Translations under genes and position numbers: made by a program | Notes under the pieces: generated by a model | The model's input: the letters and a program-made list of their open reading frames with translations, nothing else | Database searches by the model: none | Told to the model about the DNA's origin: nothing | Part shown: piece after piece, positions 23,326 through 50,775 of the stretch | Layout of the letters: the number at the start of each line of letters is the position of its first letter | Numbering within the stretch: position 1 is the stretch's first letter | DNA from: Erpobdella octoculata | Taxonomy: Eukaryota > Annelida > Clitellata > Hirudinida > Erpobdellidae | Assembly: GCA_963978895.1 (NCBI GenBank) | Contig: OZ022241.1 | Location: 3,109,496-3,173,495, forward strand | Reading direction: 5' to 3' | DNA: 64,000 nucleotides

Positions 23326-26300
23326 ATGTTTAAAAGCCCTTTTTTTACAGTTAAATTAGTCAAAGATTTGAAAAATGCAGAAGGGTACGTGTGTTATTAG
23401 TAATTAGTAGTCGTAATGTTAAAATACTTTCTAATAAATTTCCTCGCGTCTTCTTAACGCTCACTGCTTTCTGACTATGTGAACTTGTTAGTATTTTAAA
23501 GTTTTCATTATTACAGGCTTAGGCTTCTTGACGCTCTTACCATCTTTTACAATCATGTTCCTTTCGAGTTTCTTCAAAAACTGTTGATTCCCTTTTCAAA
23601 AGTTGTTCCGAAGAAGAAATTGAGTTATGTTATAGTTTCAATAGACTCGTCAGACGTTATTGTGTTTTTTGCAAACACTGAACCTATATTTTTTTCTTGT
23701 TTTAACCACATTTTCCCCACAGGTGAGCTTTTAATAATGATTTAAAATTCTATGTAATTTGGTCCTTGCTTTTGAACATGTTACATTGAATGCAGCAATA
23801 GTATTTCTTAAAGAAATTTTAATTAGAATTCTAAGCTTGTTGATAAATTTATGTTTTGTAGTGTATTCTCTTTGGAAGTATCCTCAGATGCTCAGGTGTA
23901 TTGAAGTTCATGAAAATGTGTATTCAATGAGTGGGGGCAAAACAGATGTTACGTTGTCCAGTCTTTCTCCTAAGGAAACATTAAATAGCTATTTAACATG
24001 TGCAGGAGTCTCTCTTCAAACAACTAATGCTGAGTCTGCTATTTGTTATTGTCTAAGCTTATATTTTCAGAAATTTTATAAAAAATTTTCCCACTTCTGA
24101 AAGTTTATTTTTATGTATTATTAAAGTAAATATGTATCGTATTCTATCCTTGAATAGTCTGGCCATGGCAGGGCTCTTGCTAAGGCGTATGTCACCATTT
24201 CAAACCCAACTGTATATTTAATAATATTTATGGTTTTTTATTTTTTTGCATGAAGAGCTCCGTTTGCAATCGGCCGGGTTCTTAGGAAGACGGACGAGAG
24301 GGGAAATGAAAAAGAGAAAGTCATTCAACTGCTTCATTGCTGTGGAGATTATTTGTGGTGTGTTTCTTGGCTAGTTTGCTTTAGTGGGGTTTTTTAAACA
24401 GAAATTTTTATATTGCTGTGATATTTGGTATAATAATTGACTACTTTATTTCATAATAATTACTTTATTTCATAATTAACTACTTTATTTCATAATTAAC
24501 TAGTTTATTTCATAATTAACTACTTTATTTCATAATAATTACTTTATTTCATAAAAACTACTTTATTTCATAATTAACTAGTTTATTTCATAATGAACTA
24601 GTTTATTTCATAATAATTACTTTATTTCATAATTAACTACTTTATTTCATAATTAAATACTTTATTTTATAATTATCTAGTTTATTTCATAATAATTACT
24701 TTATTTCATAATTAACTAGTTTATTTCATAATAATTACTTTATTTCATAATTAACCACTTTATTTCATAGTAATTACTTTATTTCATAAAAACTACTTTA
24801 TTTCATAATTAACTAGTTTATTTCATAATAATTACTTTATTTCATAATTAACTACTTTATTTCATAATAATTACTTTATTTTATAATTAACTAGTTTATT
24901 TCATAATAATTACTTTATTTCATAATTAACCACTTTAATAATAATAGTCTGACGAATTTATAGTGGCATAAGTCCTACTAAAGGGCTTCAAGGCCACTTT
25001 ATTTTATAGTAATTACTTTATTTTATAGTAATTACTTTATTTTATAGTAATTACTTTATTTTATAGTAATTACTTTATTTTATAGTAATTACTTTATTTT
25101 ATAATTAGCTACTTTATTTCATAATTAACTACTTTTTTTCATAATAATTACTTATTTTCATAATGACTAATTTATTTCATAATTAACTACTTTATTTTCT
25201 AATAATTACTTTATTTCATAATTAATTACTTTATTTCATAAGTAACTACTTTATTCAATAATTAATTACTTTATTTTATAATTAATTACTTTATTTCATA
25301 TTTCATTTTTTGTTAGAACGCTCAATTACTCTTTTTCTGTTTATATTGCCAAGTGGCGTTGGCCCTACTGTTTGATAACGTTATAAATAAATAAATAAAA
25401 TAAAATAAAAATAAAATATTTAGATACTTTATTTCATAATTAATTTAATTTATTTCATAATTTATTTAATTTATTTCATAATTTATTTAATTTATTTCAT
25501 AATTAATTTAATTTATTTCATAATTTATTTAATTTATTTCATAATTTATTTAATTTATTTCATAATTTATTTAATTTATTTCATAATTTATTTAATTTAT
25601 TTCATAATAAATTACTTGATTTCATAACTATAATAAATTCTGATGACTCATACAGGCAAATGGGCAGTAAAATCATGGATCTTCGAATTTTTAAAGGGCC
25701 TGAAGGATCAAGTCGTTTTGAATATCAAAAATTTAGAGCTATAATAAATGCGGCAACGGAAGAGGATATCAAGAAACATCTAGCTGAGAGTTCCAACACT
25801 GGTGGTAGTGAGTCTGCCAGTGGTGCTGGTGGTAACAGGTCTGCCAGTGGTGCTGGTGGTAGCAGGTCTGCCAGTGGTGCTGTTGGTAGCAGGTTTGACA
25901 GTGGTGCTGGTGGTGGCACATCTGGCAGTGCGGCTGGTGGTGGCAAGTTTGCCCGTGGTGGCAAGTCTGGCAGTGGTGCTCATGTAGACAAGTCTGGCCA
26001 TGGTGGATCCGCATCACTTGAAGAAGATGCAGAAAAAACCAAAATTTCAGGTATGCACATTCAGTAAAAGTCCTGAAGAGCAGACACCCTCGGGGAAAAG
26101 CAAAAATGTCCGCTTCTCGTGTTACTATACGCCGGATACAGATTTAAGAGATTTCGTTCCGAAGAAAAGTGTCAGTTGCTTTGAGCAGCCGCTCTTGAGG
26201 GTGCTGCTCTAGAAGAATTTTACTGTATCTTCATCAGTATAAGTCAGTAGGCTGGAGAGGTTTTTACAGTGAATCATTGTGTTTGATTAAATTAGAGACA

Positions 26301-29300
26301 TTTAATTTTATTTATACAAATTTAAGACATTATTTTTTTAGCATTTCATTGAATAAGAGTTATTCAAGTTTATTTTTATTCTAAGTAGTTTCATGGATAC
26401 ACATGGAGTCCTCTAAAAGTTTGTTTTTGGTCTTCAGCTTCCGTTTCCATGGGTGAACAGATAAAGGAGTGTTTCCTGTATGGCCTCAAGAGGAACAAAG
26501 AAAAAAATACTGAACTTTTCATGCATGCCGACACATTCTACCAAAATTACGTCGTTGCGTATTTGTATGCAATTTTTCTATTCTTTGCTTTTTTTATATT
26601 ATATTGTATTCATATATTTAATGTTATTTAATTTTAACATATTTTGTTGAAGTTCAATTTTATAGTTTGTTGCTAATTAGTTGTTTATTTATTGTAATTA
26701 AATCAAGTATTTATGGAGGTTTAATATAATTAATTGATATAATTGTCACTTATCTTGTTTGCTGTGAAGTTATTGGACCTAGTTTTGTTTTTTTTTTCTA
26801 GAAATTAAATTAAGTCTTCCAATAACTAAATCATCATAACGTAAAACATCAATTTATGCAACTTATCATTTTAATAAAGTTTATGCAACTTATTATTTTA
26901 ATAAAATTTATGCAACTTATTTTAATCCAATTTATGCAACTTATTATTTTAATACAATTTATACAACTTCTTACTTTAATACAATATACGAAACTTGTTA
27001 TTTTATACAAATTATACAATTTGTTATTTCAATACAATTTATTATTTTAATACAGTTTTTGCAACTTATTATTTTAATACAATTTAGGCAACTTATTACT
27101 TTAATACAATTTATGCAACTTATTATTTTAATACAAATTATTCAATCCGTTATTTTAAAACAAATTATTGTTTCAATATAGTTTGTGTAATTTATTAATT
27201 TACTATTTATGGATATAAATGTAATATGAATAATTTTTTCAAGGCCATGCATAAATATAAATCTATTGACATAGAGATGATTTGATACTTCCAGTCCTCC
27301 TAACAACAATTTAGAAGTTGAGAAGTCCAGTTACGAGAGCATCATGGGCTTCTTGAACTGCATGCAGCGATGCAACTTACTCGAGATAGAAGATGAAGTG
27401 AACGTAACCAGTATCAACCCCAATCATAACGAGTTTGTTACATTTTATTTATCTATGTCATACTTCTCTTAATACAAATGTATCATGGTCACTTGTGCTT
27501 TGTTTGAAGTTTGTATATTTTGCTCTTTGTTGTCACAGCATGGCTTGTATTGATTATGATCCTCAGTCAGCTATTGCAACTTAGCTTACCCCGATTGTAA
27601 TCATTAGTAAGCTATTTCAGCTTAGCTTGCCACAATTGTAATCATTAGCCTGCCATGACTATAATCATTGAAAAACTATTGCTACCCAATTCAAAAGGTT
27701 TTCACACAGCTTTTAACCATACAAAAACTCATTCTGATAGATCATTTATCTAAACAAATATTGCAAACAAGGGAGATTGTACAAAATCCTTAAAGAGTGG
27801 TGAATTTTAGAATGACCGTAACAAGTTGAATGGTTCTGACATTCATTATATTCTATATCTGTATTGCTCCTGGGATGCTGCTAGATGCTGTCTAAATTCC
27901 AAAATCCAGGAAACTCTCAGGCACTAGGGGCAACGTCTCAACTCTATTTGGATTTGTCAAAGAGTTTTGACAATTATTTTTTTAGACGTATTGAATACCG
28001 CTGAAATCTGGGAGGTACCTGATTGATTGAGGAGAGTTGTTAACCTGGTTGAACTACCTATAAAACTACAGTGCTTCCTCATTATCGGCTGTATTCTCCT
28101 GCAAGCATATTTTCTTTGCATTCTGTTGCCGCATTTTTTTTTTAATGAAATCAAATTGATTACCTTTCAGCGTAAAAAAATTTCAAATACCCGACTGGGA
28201 ACCGTTAACAGCTGAAGATGAGAAAAAAAGAGTTGAGTATGTTCCTCCTTATTTCAAGCCATTTTATAAAGTTACCAGGACTGTTTTGCCTTTCTTGCAA
28301 CAATTCGAACCAGTGTGAGTATTTCTAATGTGTTTTAATAAAATAAAATAAGTTCTTCTGCTTTTTAAGACTGAATTATTTATTTGAAATAACTATATAT
28401 TACTATATAATACTATATATATATAACTTATAATATCGATTCCCTCAAACAGCCAATTGGGAGACATGATTGTGGAAACTCAAGTTCAACTCATCTTCAT
28501 GAACTACGTGGTGGATTTTGAATTGAAAATAGGCAGGTAGGTTCAAACAGCGATTATGATGAAGATGATATTGAAATATGATGATGAGATGATAATAAGC
28601 TAGTAATGATTTTTTGCGACATACATCTTCGCAGTGGTGCTTAAAATGATGAGGTTGTGCCTTTCGATGCTAACAAAGCGGTACTTGAAAGTGTTTGGTG
28701 TTTTTATTTCGTTTATTCAATCTCTTAAATTGTCTCGAAGGTTCCTTCACCGAAACGATGATCTCTCTAGAATCGTATTTAGAGGGAACTCCTGCGTCTT
28801 CAATCTTCCATTCGATCAAGCCGTCAAGAGTTTCTTGCAAGAAATGGAAAAGATGTACTGCCCCGGGTCTCTAATGATCGTCATCGTGAAACCGTCGAAG
28901 AAGGCTACACGATCTGTGAGTTGACTGGATTGATGATTTTTATGGTTTCGGTTGTGTTTATGATGGTACTATTGTTAAGGACAGGTTTTGGTTGTGCTTA
29001 TGATGGTACTATTGTTAAGGATCTCTTTGTCATTATAAGTTAGGGTGAAATGGTTAGCCAAGTTAGCACAAGATAATGAAAAGCATCATGCATCTTATTC
29101 TGTTTTAGTATTACCACCTGAGCGGAGCTGCGACCAATTTCAATTAACTGCAACTCGTATTCTATCGGGTCATTTTCGTTATTTCAGGTCACCCTGGTGA
29201 AGAATTTAGAACCGTTCGGATTCAGGTTGAAGGATCTGGTCCTAGATTTCAGTACAAACCTCTCCTGTCAGTCATCGATAATAACAGATCAACAAGGCAA

Positions 29301-29509
29301 CCAGATACTTCTGGTTCAGGGTAACCAATCGGCCATAATAAAGAATCGGTTGACAGGCAAGCTCATACATATCTTTTGTCGTCATTTTTTGAACGTTTTT
29401 ATTAAAGTCTATTTTTAGTTTGTAATTTTCTTAACTTTTGATTCTTGATTCAGGTGTTTACAAGATCGAGCTGAGTTGGATAGATGATTGCCAGTACCAC
29501 GATCTATAA
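23326..29509 (+). CDS. eIF2D: eIF2D (ligatin) paralogue 1, divergent, possible lesion
   Basis: eIF2D delivers or removes tRNA at the ribosomal P site in non-canonical initiation and in recycling. The proposed exons are 23326-23384, 23517-23722, 23862-24050, 24258-24357, 25656-26050, 26438-26558, 27295-27432, 28171-28314, 28453-28536, about 28635-28915, 29188-29356 and 29454-29509. They encode, in order, an MCT1-like N-terminal domain and PUA domain (IFPTVYSLWKYPQML), a linker, a winged-helix segment (GEQIKECFLYGLK), an SWIB-like segment (VETQVQLIFMNY) and an SUI1 domain (VTLVKNLEPFGF, VQGNQ). The linker holds repeats of SASGAGGSR, which are not usual for the family. The intron after 29356 uses a GC donor. 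Joining 28536 to 28635 directly gives an in-frame TAA a few codons later and a phase mismatch. A short intron near 28700 would cure the phase but not the stop. The exon 3/4 junction is also uncertain. AATAAA is at 29626-29631. It is either an active paralogue with an exon I misplaced or a decaying copy. Confidence 0.8.
24430..25630. repeat. Minisatellite in an eIF2D-1 intron
   Basis: Dozens of units around the core TTTATTTCATAATTAACTA fill the intron between exons at 24357 and 25656. Variants end in AATAATTAC, AACTAG or AATTTAATT. A non-repeat stretch of roughly 60 bp near 24940-25000 and another near 25300-25400 interrupt the array. The last third changes to a TTTCATAATTTATTTAATT unit. Confidence 0.9.
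25797..25990 (+). repeat. In-frame 27-bp repeat encoding Gly/Ser-rich 9-mers
   Basis: Inside exon 5 of eIF2D copy 1 a 27-bp unit (about GGTGGTAGCAGGTCTGCCAG plus GTGGTGCT) recurs six or seven times. It encodes SASGAGGSR-like 9-mers, which then decay into GGGTSGSAAGGGKFARGGK. The length is a multiple of three, so copy-number change keeps the frame. Confidence 0.85.
26853..27150. repeat. About 27-bp minisatellite in an eIF2D-1 intron
   Basis: Units resembling TTATGCAACTTATTATTTTA followed by ATACAAT recur about ten times in the intron between the exons ending at 26558 and starting at 27295. Confidence 0.8.
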
Positions 29510-31003
29510 TAATAGATAACAGTTTTTTTTTATTTTCTTGGTTTTTTGAAAAACTGCAATGTTTGTTTGTCGTTTGTTTGAAAATTCTTTTGAATTTTAC
29601 ACTTATTTATTTACCTGCAAATTAAAATAAAGATATGTTTTGATGAATCTTTGTTTTCAATCGCATAACAAGAATTAGTCGTTTCTCTAAAAACAGTCCT
29701 TGTCATATATGTATATGGTCCTTTCCAGCTTGTAGGTAGGTAGGTATCAAATGTTTCAACATTGGAAGCTGGAAGGGTTGCTTCACCTTCTAAATCAGTT
29801 GTTACCTTTCCTTGTGGGTGTGTGGAAAAGTCGATCCCTGCTGGTCTAAAATAGCTTTGACAAAGAAATAAGCCTTGGAATTGAAAAAGGTTTATAAATG
29901 AGGCATAAAATTCAAAGAAAGTACATTATTAGACATTATCGTATCAATTAAAATAAACTTTTACAGCACCTTTTCCTGAATTCAAGAGCGTTCTTCAATA
30001 AATTTAATAAGTAAAATGTTTTTAACCATTAAGAAAGCACAACAACAAAGTAGAAAGTAAAGAATTCCATATATTTGGACCAGCATGAGCCAAATTACAC
30101 ATGGATTGATTCCATCTGATGTTGAAGTTTCAGCATATGTATAGAAATGATGGACTACGTAGACTTTTAAATTTTATGACATTTGTTTTGAAGACTAGCT
30201 GTGTCTGAAATGATGTGTAGGTAAACACATTTAGTTTTATGAATTGAAGCTTGTGGTAATTATTTCGGACCTAAAGTACGGTATTCTCAAAACCAGCGAG
30301 TTAAAGTTAAAGTTTTTGAATTCCAAGCGCCCTTTTGTGAAACACATCAGGCAGGGCTCCTTTACAATCTCAACGTTGCAGGTAAGACTAGCGTACGCGG
30401 TGTTTATGAATGAATGAATGTAGCGAAGCCAGCTGAAGGTGAAGGCCCATATTCGTGATTTTCTTATTTTGAATTTTGTTTTATAGGATGTATGTAATAT
30501 TATTGTCATTAAAGAACTAAATAAAATTCGTTCAAATGACTTCAAGAACAACTGTTTTGTCAACTCAAAATTTTTTCTCAATACAAACAGTATACTGTAT
30601 CACCTTTATCAGTTTTAAATTGATTTTTTTCTAATCTTAACATTTATTTAAATCCGAATCCGACTAATAACTAATTCAGCTACCTCAAGTAGGTGAATGC
30701 GAAAAACGGTGTAACTAGGGTTCTTGGAGCCCGGGGACAAGAAATACGCCCCAAGAAAATCCAATCCTTGTACACTTTTACCTCCAAAAATAACCGACGG
30801 GGGGATGGCTTTTGTCTCTCATAATTCAAAAAAATAAAATAATTATTTTTGGGTCACTGATATTTCTCCCGGGGTGAACTCATAATTCCTTATGATTTAT
30901 GATGGGGAATCAGAATCATACGGATCTTCTCCTATTCTTACGTCCGTGAAAGACAGTTATTGTTATTGTTATTTTAATTGTTTCTTTAACGTAAAAAATG
31001 CAA
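29510..31003. other. Interval between the two eIF2D copies
   Basis: It begins with the 3' UTR and polyadenylation signal of copy 1. The rest carries no gene that I can support. A stretch near 30700-30920 with short C/G runs looks like transposon-derived sequence, and a GAATGAATGAATG run lies near 30410. Confidence 0.5.
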
Positions 31004-31206
31004 ACAGAAAAGTAGAATTAGATCGAAATTGCCTCGTGTTTTGTTTTTTTTTAGATTGAATCATTCTCAGCCATTGTTGTTTTGTTGGCATGACGACAGC
31101 AAATTTATGCTCGTTTCATAGCTATGTGGTTTTTTTTGGTAGTCATAGGAAAATTACTTTCTTTTTCTTCAGTTTTCGCTCTCTAACTTTTCTCTATTTA
31201 AAAAAA

Positions 31207-46664
<15,458 letters not shown>

Positions 46665-46795
46665 AAAAACAATGTAATGCTATGAAACAAAAATAAATTG
46701 GAATTTCTTCTTTGCATTTTTACGAACAGAATGTTAGACAAACACAAATACACATATACACGCGCACACACAGACACACACAGAAACAATTGTTT

Positions 46796-46945
46796 TTCAT
46801 TGCAATATAAATTGCTTTACGTTGCAATATAAATTGCTCTACGTTGCAATATAAATTGCTTTACGTTGCATTATAAATTGCTTTACGTTTCAATATAAAT
46901 TGCTTTACGTTGCAATATAAATTGCTTTACGTTTCAATATAACTT
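46796..46945. repeat. 22-bp tandem repeat, six copies
   Basis: Units of TTGCAATATAAATTGCTTTA plus CG, about 130 bp past the eIF2D-2 stop codon. Confidence 0.88.
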
Positions 46946-47502
46946 TTCATTTTTGAAGCTTGTAGTGGAATGGGACTCGATTATCTGAGGTTGTCAGGGC
47001 AAGACATGTGATAGTGAATCTAATATCAAAGGGCTGCAGAGGAAAAACATGGGTCCCGGGAAAAATAATCCTGGCCCCATTAAAAACCTTTAAGAATATT
47101 TTTCAAATTCTTTTTAGTTTTTAAAAAATAGTTGATTACCGGGGGAAATCGTTAAAAAAACTTTTCAACTTTTTTCTTTGAAAATTTTTAGAATCTCTTC
47201 AGACCCAGGCCTTCGAAAAAGTGCAAGTTTCAGGGATGATCCCCGTCTTCCCCTCTCTCTCCATGCTGCGTCCTGAAAAAAGTAGGAAAGAGTGTGTAAA
47301 AAAGGCTTCAACAAATGAATTTAATTGTTTCTTTGTCGCATATGCAAGTTATTTCCTCAATCTTGTGGTTATAGATGGTGCCCGACGTTTTTGTTTTTTC
47401 GAGTACTGTCAATTTATACCTAATTTTCTGCTTTTACAAGCAGATAAAAAAGCTATGAGATATTAGTATCCCAATTTCTGTAAAGATTCAGTTTGATACT
47501 AT

Positions 47503-47730
47503 GTCGAATTGTCGCTGCTTGACCTATCTGCGGCCTTCGACACCGTTGACCACGACATGTTACTGAAACGCCTCGAAGCGTCATTCGGTTTGAGGATTGG
47601 CATTCTGAAATGTGGAACAAACTTCCTTATCACATCACTTCTATATCCAGTTCAACCAGTTTCCACACAACACGAAAGACCTTTCTGTTCGCTAAATATT
47701 TTCCCTATCGGCTACAGTGGTGTTGAAGTT
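47503..47730 (+). mobile_element. LINE reverse-transcriptase remnant, internally deleted
   Basis: LLDLSAAFDTVDHDMLLKRL at 47508-47585 is motif A of a non-LTR reverse transcriptase of the CR1/jockey type. In another frame, shortly after, WNKLPYHITSISSST resembles the C-terminal end of such proteins. Most of the polymerase between them is missing. Confidence 0.75.
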
Positions 47731-48255
47731 CTTTTGAAGAACATGCGCCACTTTAATCAAATTACTCGGATTCATAATCATAATCATACTAGGAAAACAA
47801 ATGTATTAGCTGCGCTCGACATCTGCAATATCACCGGAAATAACTTGATGATTATGAAAAAAACAATGCCGCCCCATCAACTGAGGCAAACTTATTGGCA
47901 GCGAACTGCGCCACAGAGCTTTCCTTTACGCCCATCGTGATTTAGCCTAACTTTTTCTGTTTTACATCTTTATAATAAGACTTCAATAGAGTTAAAGTTA
48001 TTTCAATTTTTTTTCTTTTTATGAAATGAAAATCTCGGAAAATTTGCCAAAAAGCTGAACTACTCATTGTGCCGATGTACATGTGAATGACATCAACAAC
48101 AATGACATGGAATTGAAACGTTTTGTAATTAGTTTGCACCTGGTTTGAGAACAAAACATGACTCTGAACTTATTTTACAAAAAGAGCAACAAATTATTTA
48201 AATTGTTGATCATTAAACACGATTTTGCCCAACCGATAAAATAAAATATAATCAA

Positions 48256-48605
48256 CTAGCCGTTCAAATTAGAGAATTTGAACCGTGCATCTATAGTAAT
48301 GCACGGGTCGATTTTTACGGTCCGGCCCATCCACAACTTGGCCCGGCGCGTTTCATAAGCCAACATTCCAAGTCCGACCCAGCTCATCTAATATGGGCCC
48401 GGCCTAATTTTACAGCCCTAAAATTTCTATATACTTGGCGAAAAATCTCAAGCTGGCCCACCTTGACTTAAAGGTTTGGCCCGACTCGTCTGAAGACCCT
48501 AAACTAAAGTCACAGCCTCGTCCGGCCCGTGCAGTACTTTAATACTACACGGATTTTTTAAGCCCGGTCGGGCTTTTTTATAGACAGAAAAATCCGGGGC
48601 CTGGC
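48256..48605 (-). mobile_element. 3' part of a family II-like Helitron
   Basis: The minus-strand CTAG is at 48256-48259, followed by T. The adjoining sequence (GAATTTGAACCGTGCATC, GGCCCGGC-rich segments, TTCTATATACTTGGCGAAAAATCTC) matches 39440-39780. The 5' part is absent and the eIF2D exon 1 duplication begins at its edge. Confidence 0.6.
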
Positions 48606-48610
48606 TTGAA

Positions 48611-48996
48611 AAATGCAAACAGAAAAGTAGAATTAGATCGACTTTGACTCAAGTTATTGCCTCTTGTTTTGTTTTTTTTTAGATTGAACCATTCTCAGCC
48701 ATTGTTGTTTTGTTGACATGACGTCAGCAAATTTGAAGCTCGTTTCATAGCTATGTAGTTTCTTTTTGGTAGTCATAGGAAATTTACTTTCTTTTTCTTC
48801 AGTTTTCGTTCTCTAAGCTTTTTCTCTATTTAAAAAAGAACATGTTTCGTAAGTTATTTAAAAAGACGTGTCATCAGCTGAAGAAATCAGAAAGGTAAGT
48901 AGCTTTTATTTATTTCTTTAATGTTAATGAGAAGATAGTTTTAAAATAAAATTTTTATTTGAAACTCAACCATCTTGCAATTGTTCTCCAAATAAG
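48611..48996 (+). repeat. Duplicated segment carrying an orphan eIF2D first exon
   Basis: This is a near copy of 31004-31372, including upstream sequence, exon 1 and the start of intron 1. It lies 2 kb past the end of eIF2D-2, on the same strand. Confidence 0.85.
48842..48894 (+). pseudogene. Orphan copy of eIF2D exon 1
   Basis: It encodes MFRKLFKKTCHQLKKSE and ends in phase 2 at an intact GTAAGT donor, exactly as exon 1 of eIF2D-2 (MFRKPFKRKTCHQLKKSE). It differs by one codon deletion and a few substitutions. No eIF2D body exons follow on the plus strand within the window, so it has no evident partner exon. Confidence 0.75.
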
Positions 48997-49148
48997 GTAA
49001 TTCAAAGTATAGGCCTACAGGGACTCTACATCGTATAAACTTTAACTCAAAAGGTCTAACGTTTTTTATGCTTTATTTTAAAACTTCATTTGCATCAAAA
49101 TAGTTCAAAAGTTCATGAAGTAAGTTTTTGTCCTGATGAAAAAGCCAT

Positions 49149-50130
49149 TTAAGCTACGCACCCGGTTGCATCGTTCAGTGTGATTGGTCCATATTGCGAT
49201 ACGAAAACCACGAAAGTGCACCTGATTTCCTAAATAAAACAAAAATAAAACAATTGTTTTATTAATTGAACATATAATTGAATAACCTCATTACTTTGTG
49301 AACATCATTAATTTGAAAAGTTTTAACATGTGGTGGTACACAATCACCTGGAGAAAACATTTAATCTCCCCGCCTTTGCAGTTGCGACAACGAAGTCTGA
49401 CTCCTAACCAATAATTCGTTCCTTCAACAACCTGTTCAATTGATCAAAAATCGTTTAAAAAATATTATATGCATGCCAGTTTTGCAAAAACCCCGGGCAA
49501 CTCCGGGTACCCCGCTAGTTTATTATAAACAAAGTTTCAGTAGACGTTACGTTGTTTTTATTCGATAACTTCTACAAGGAAACAATATTTTTAGAATCAA
49601 AAACTTTTTACTGAGTTTCGTTGGCAATTAATCGGGCGAATCATTTTTAATTTGAAACTATAGGGGTCAGCGCACATATAGTTTGAAACACAAATCAATT
49701 AATGAAAAATACTCCTACACCTATCAATCATGCGCATTAGTTAAAAGTTTACAAAAAACAGTAGTTTGAGAATTTGCGCTAAGGCATATTTGCATAAAAT
49801 TGTGTACAATTATTTACTGAGAAACCCTAATAAGTGTAATTTTTTAATACAAATAAAAATATTTAAAAAAATATATCCTACCAAAATTGTTGTGCTATGA
49901 TAAAATCATTTGAACTGACAAAAAACAATCGCAAGTTTTTTATTTACCTGTTTTTCAGCTGATACAACACTTATCAATCTACAGTTTCTGTCGTTCTGTC
50001 TCGTAGCTTCTTCAGCAATACGCACGATGTCATCAGTGATTGCAACATTAGTTCGACCACCAGTAAGTTGAGCTGATGTGGCAGCAATAAGCGCTGAAAG
50101 AATAAAACAAACAACAGCAACCGACTTCAT
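49149..50130 (-). CDS. Secreted cystatin (cysteine protease inhibitor)
   Basis: The three exons (49948-50130, 49348-49431, 49149-49229) join in phase 0 to 348 nt, encoding 115 residues, the normal size for a type 2 cystatin. Such proteins block papain-like and cathepsin proteases outside the cell. Residues 1-20 (MKSVAVVCFILSALIAATSA) are a signal peptide. The mature chain begins with QLTGG, which carries the conserved N-terminal glycines. The QxVxG loop is Q61-VVEG65, split by the first intron. Four cysteines follow that loop in the C-terminal half (RCRNC, IKCF, RCTF and TGC, allowing one unpaired). The usual Pro-Trp of the second loop is not present (SQYGP instead). I start at the ATG at 50130 because an upstream in-frame ATG (50166) would put a charged stretch before the signal peptide. 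A solo Helitron end sits in intron 1. Confidence 0.9.
49487..49518 (+). mobile_element. Solo 3' terminus of a family I Helitron
   Basis: CCCCGGGCAACTCCGGG forms the hairpin, followed by TACCCCGCTAG and a T. No matching 5' end or minisatellite was seen upstream. It lies in cystatin intron 1. Confidence 0.6.
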
Positions 50131-50775
50131 TTTCAAATTTAAGACCGATTTAACTAACTGGATCAAATTTTCTGCTCTCTCTCTCTCTCTCAGTTGTCTA
50201 TATCGTTTTCCCCGCCGCTTCGTTTGCTTGAAACGTTAATGGCAAATCAATTGTTAACAACTTTTCAAAAAAAAAGTAATCAGTTGAAGTGCTTTAATCA
50301 AAAATTGATTTATAATTACAATGCAATTAAATTATTTTTGTGGTAATTGCAATTTCGTCGCATCTGTTTTTTTAGTTTCGATATGCTTAATAATAAAATT
50401 TCAAAACTTAAGATAATTGCCTACGTAATTGTGTTTTGTGTGTTTTGGTTAAAACAGGAAATAATTAAGAAACAGTTTTTTTTAATTATTTTGTATAGAC
50501 GATTTGTTATTTAATAGGTGATAATTAGATGATAGCTCAATTGGTCACAATCCGATATTGCAGAGTTTAACGGGTTGTTAACAATAGCCAGAAATTGTAT
50601 TGTCAATACCAATCCCAATAGGCACTTGATAAAGTATTGACCATACCAATATCAATACTCAAATAGCAAATAGCAAATACTAATACTTTAAAAAACTTGT
50701 TTTCTCGAGTATTTCATTATTAGCATAAAAATTTAAAACCATACAGTGCACAAAAATTAAAAACAAATAAAATCA

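Larger units (their letters stand above)
46665..48255. other. Interval downstream of eIF2D-2
   Basis: It contains the eIF2D-2 polyadenylation signal, a 22-bp array (46796-46945, unit about TTGCAATATAAATTGCTTTACG, six copies) and LINE remnants near 47503-47730. I see no gene in it. Confidence 0.6.

Noticed and set aside
25725..26017. Antisense His- or Pro-rich frames opposite eIF2D-1 exon 5
   Set aside because: They are shadows of the 27-bp coding repeat.
26051..26212. Frame continuing past eIF2D-1 exon 5 (SPEEQTPSGKSKNV...)
   Set aside because: Exon 5 read through its GTATGC donor stops a few codons later, and this segment is only open in another frame. It has no similarity to eIF2D.
48611..49518. 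A Helitron that captured both eIF2D exon 1 and the cystatin exons, ending at CTAG 49515-49518
   Set aside because: No TC 5' end could be found, and the cystatin gene is complete and extends past the supposed terminus. The CTAG end is better read as a solo fragment.
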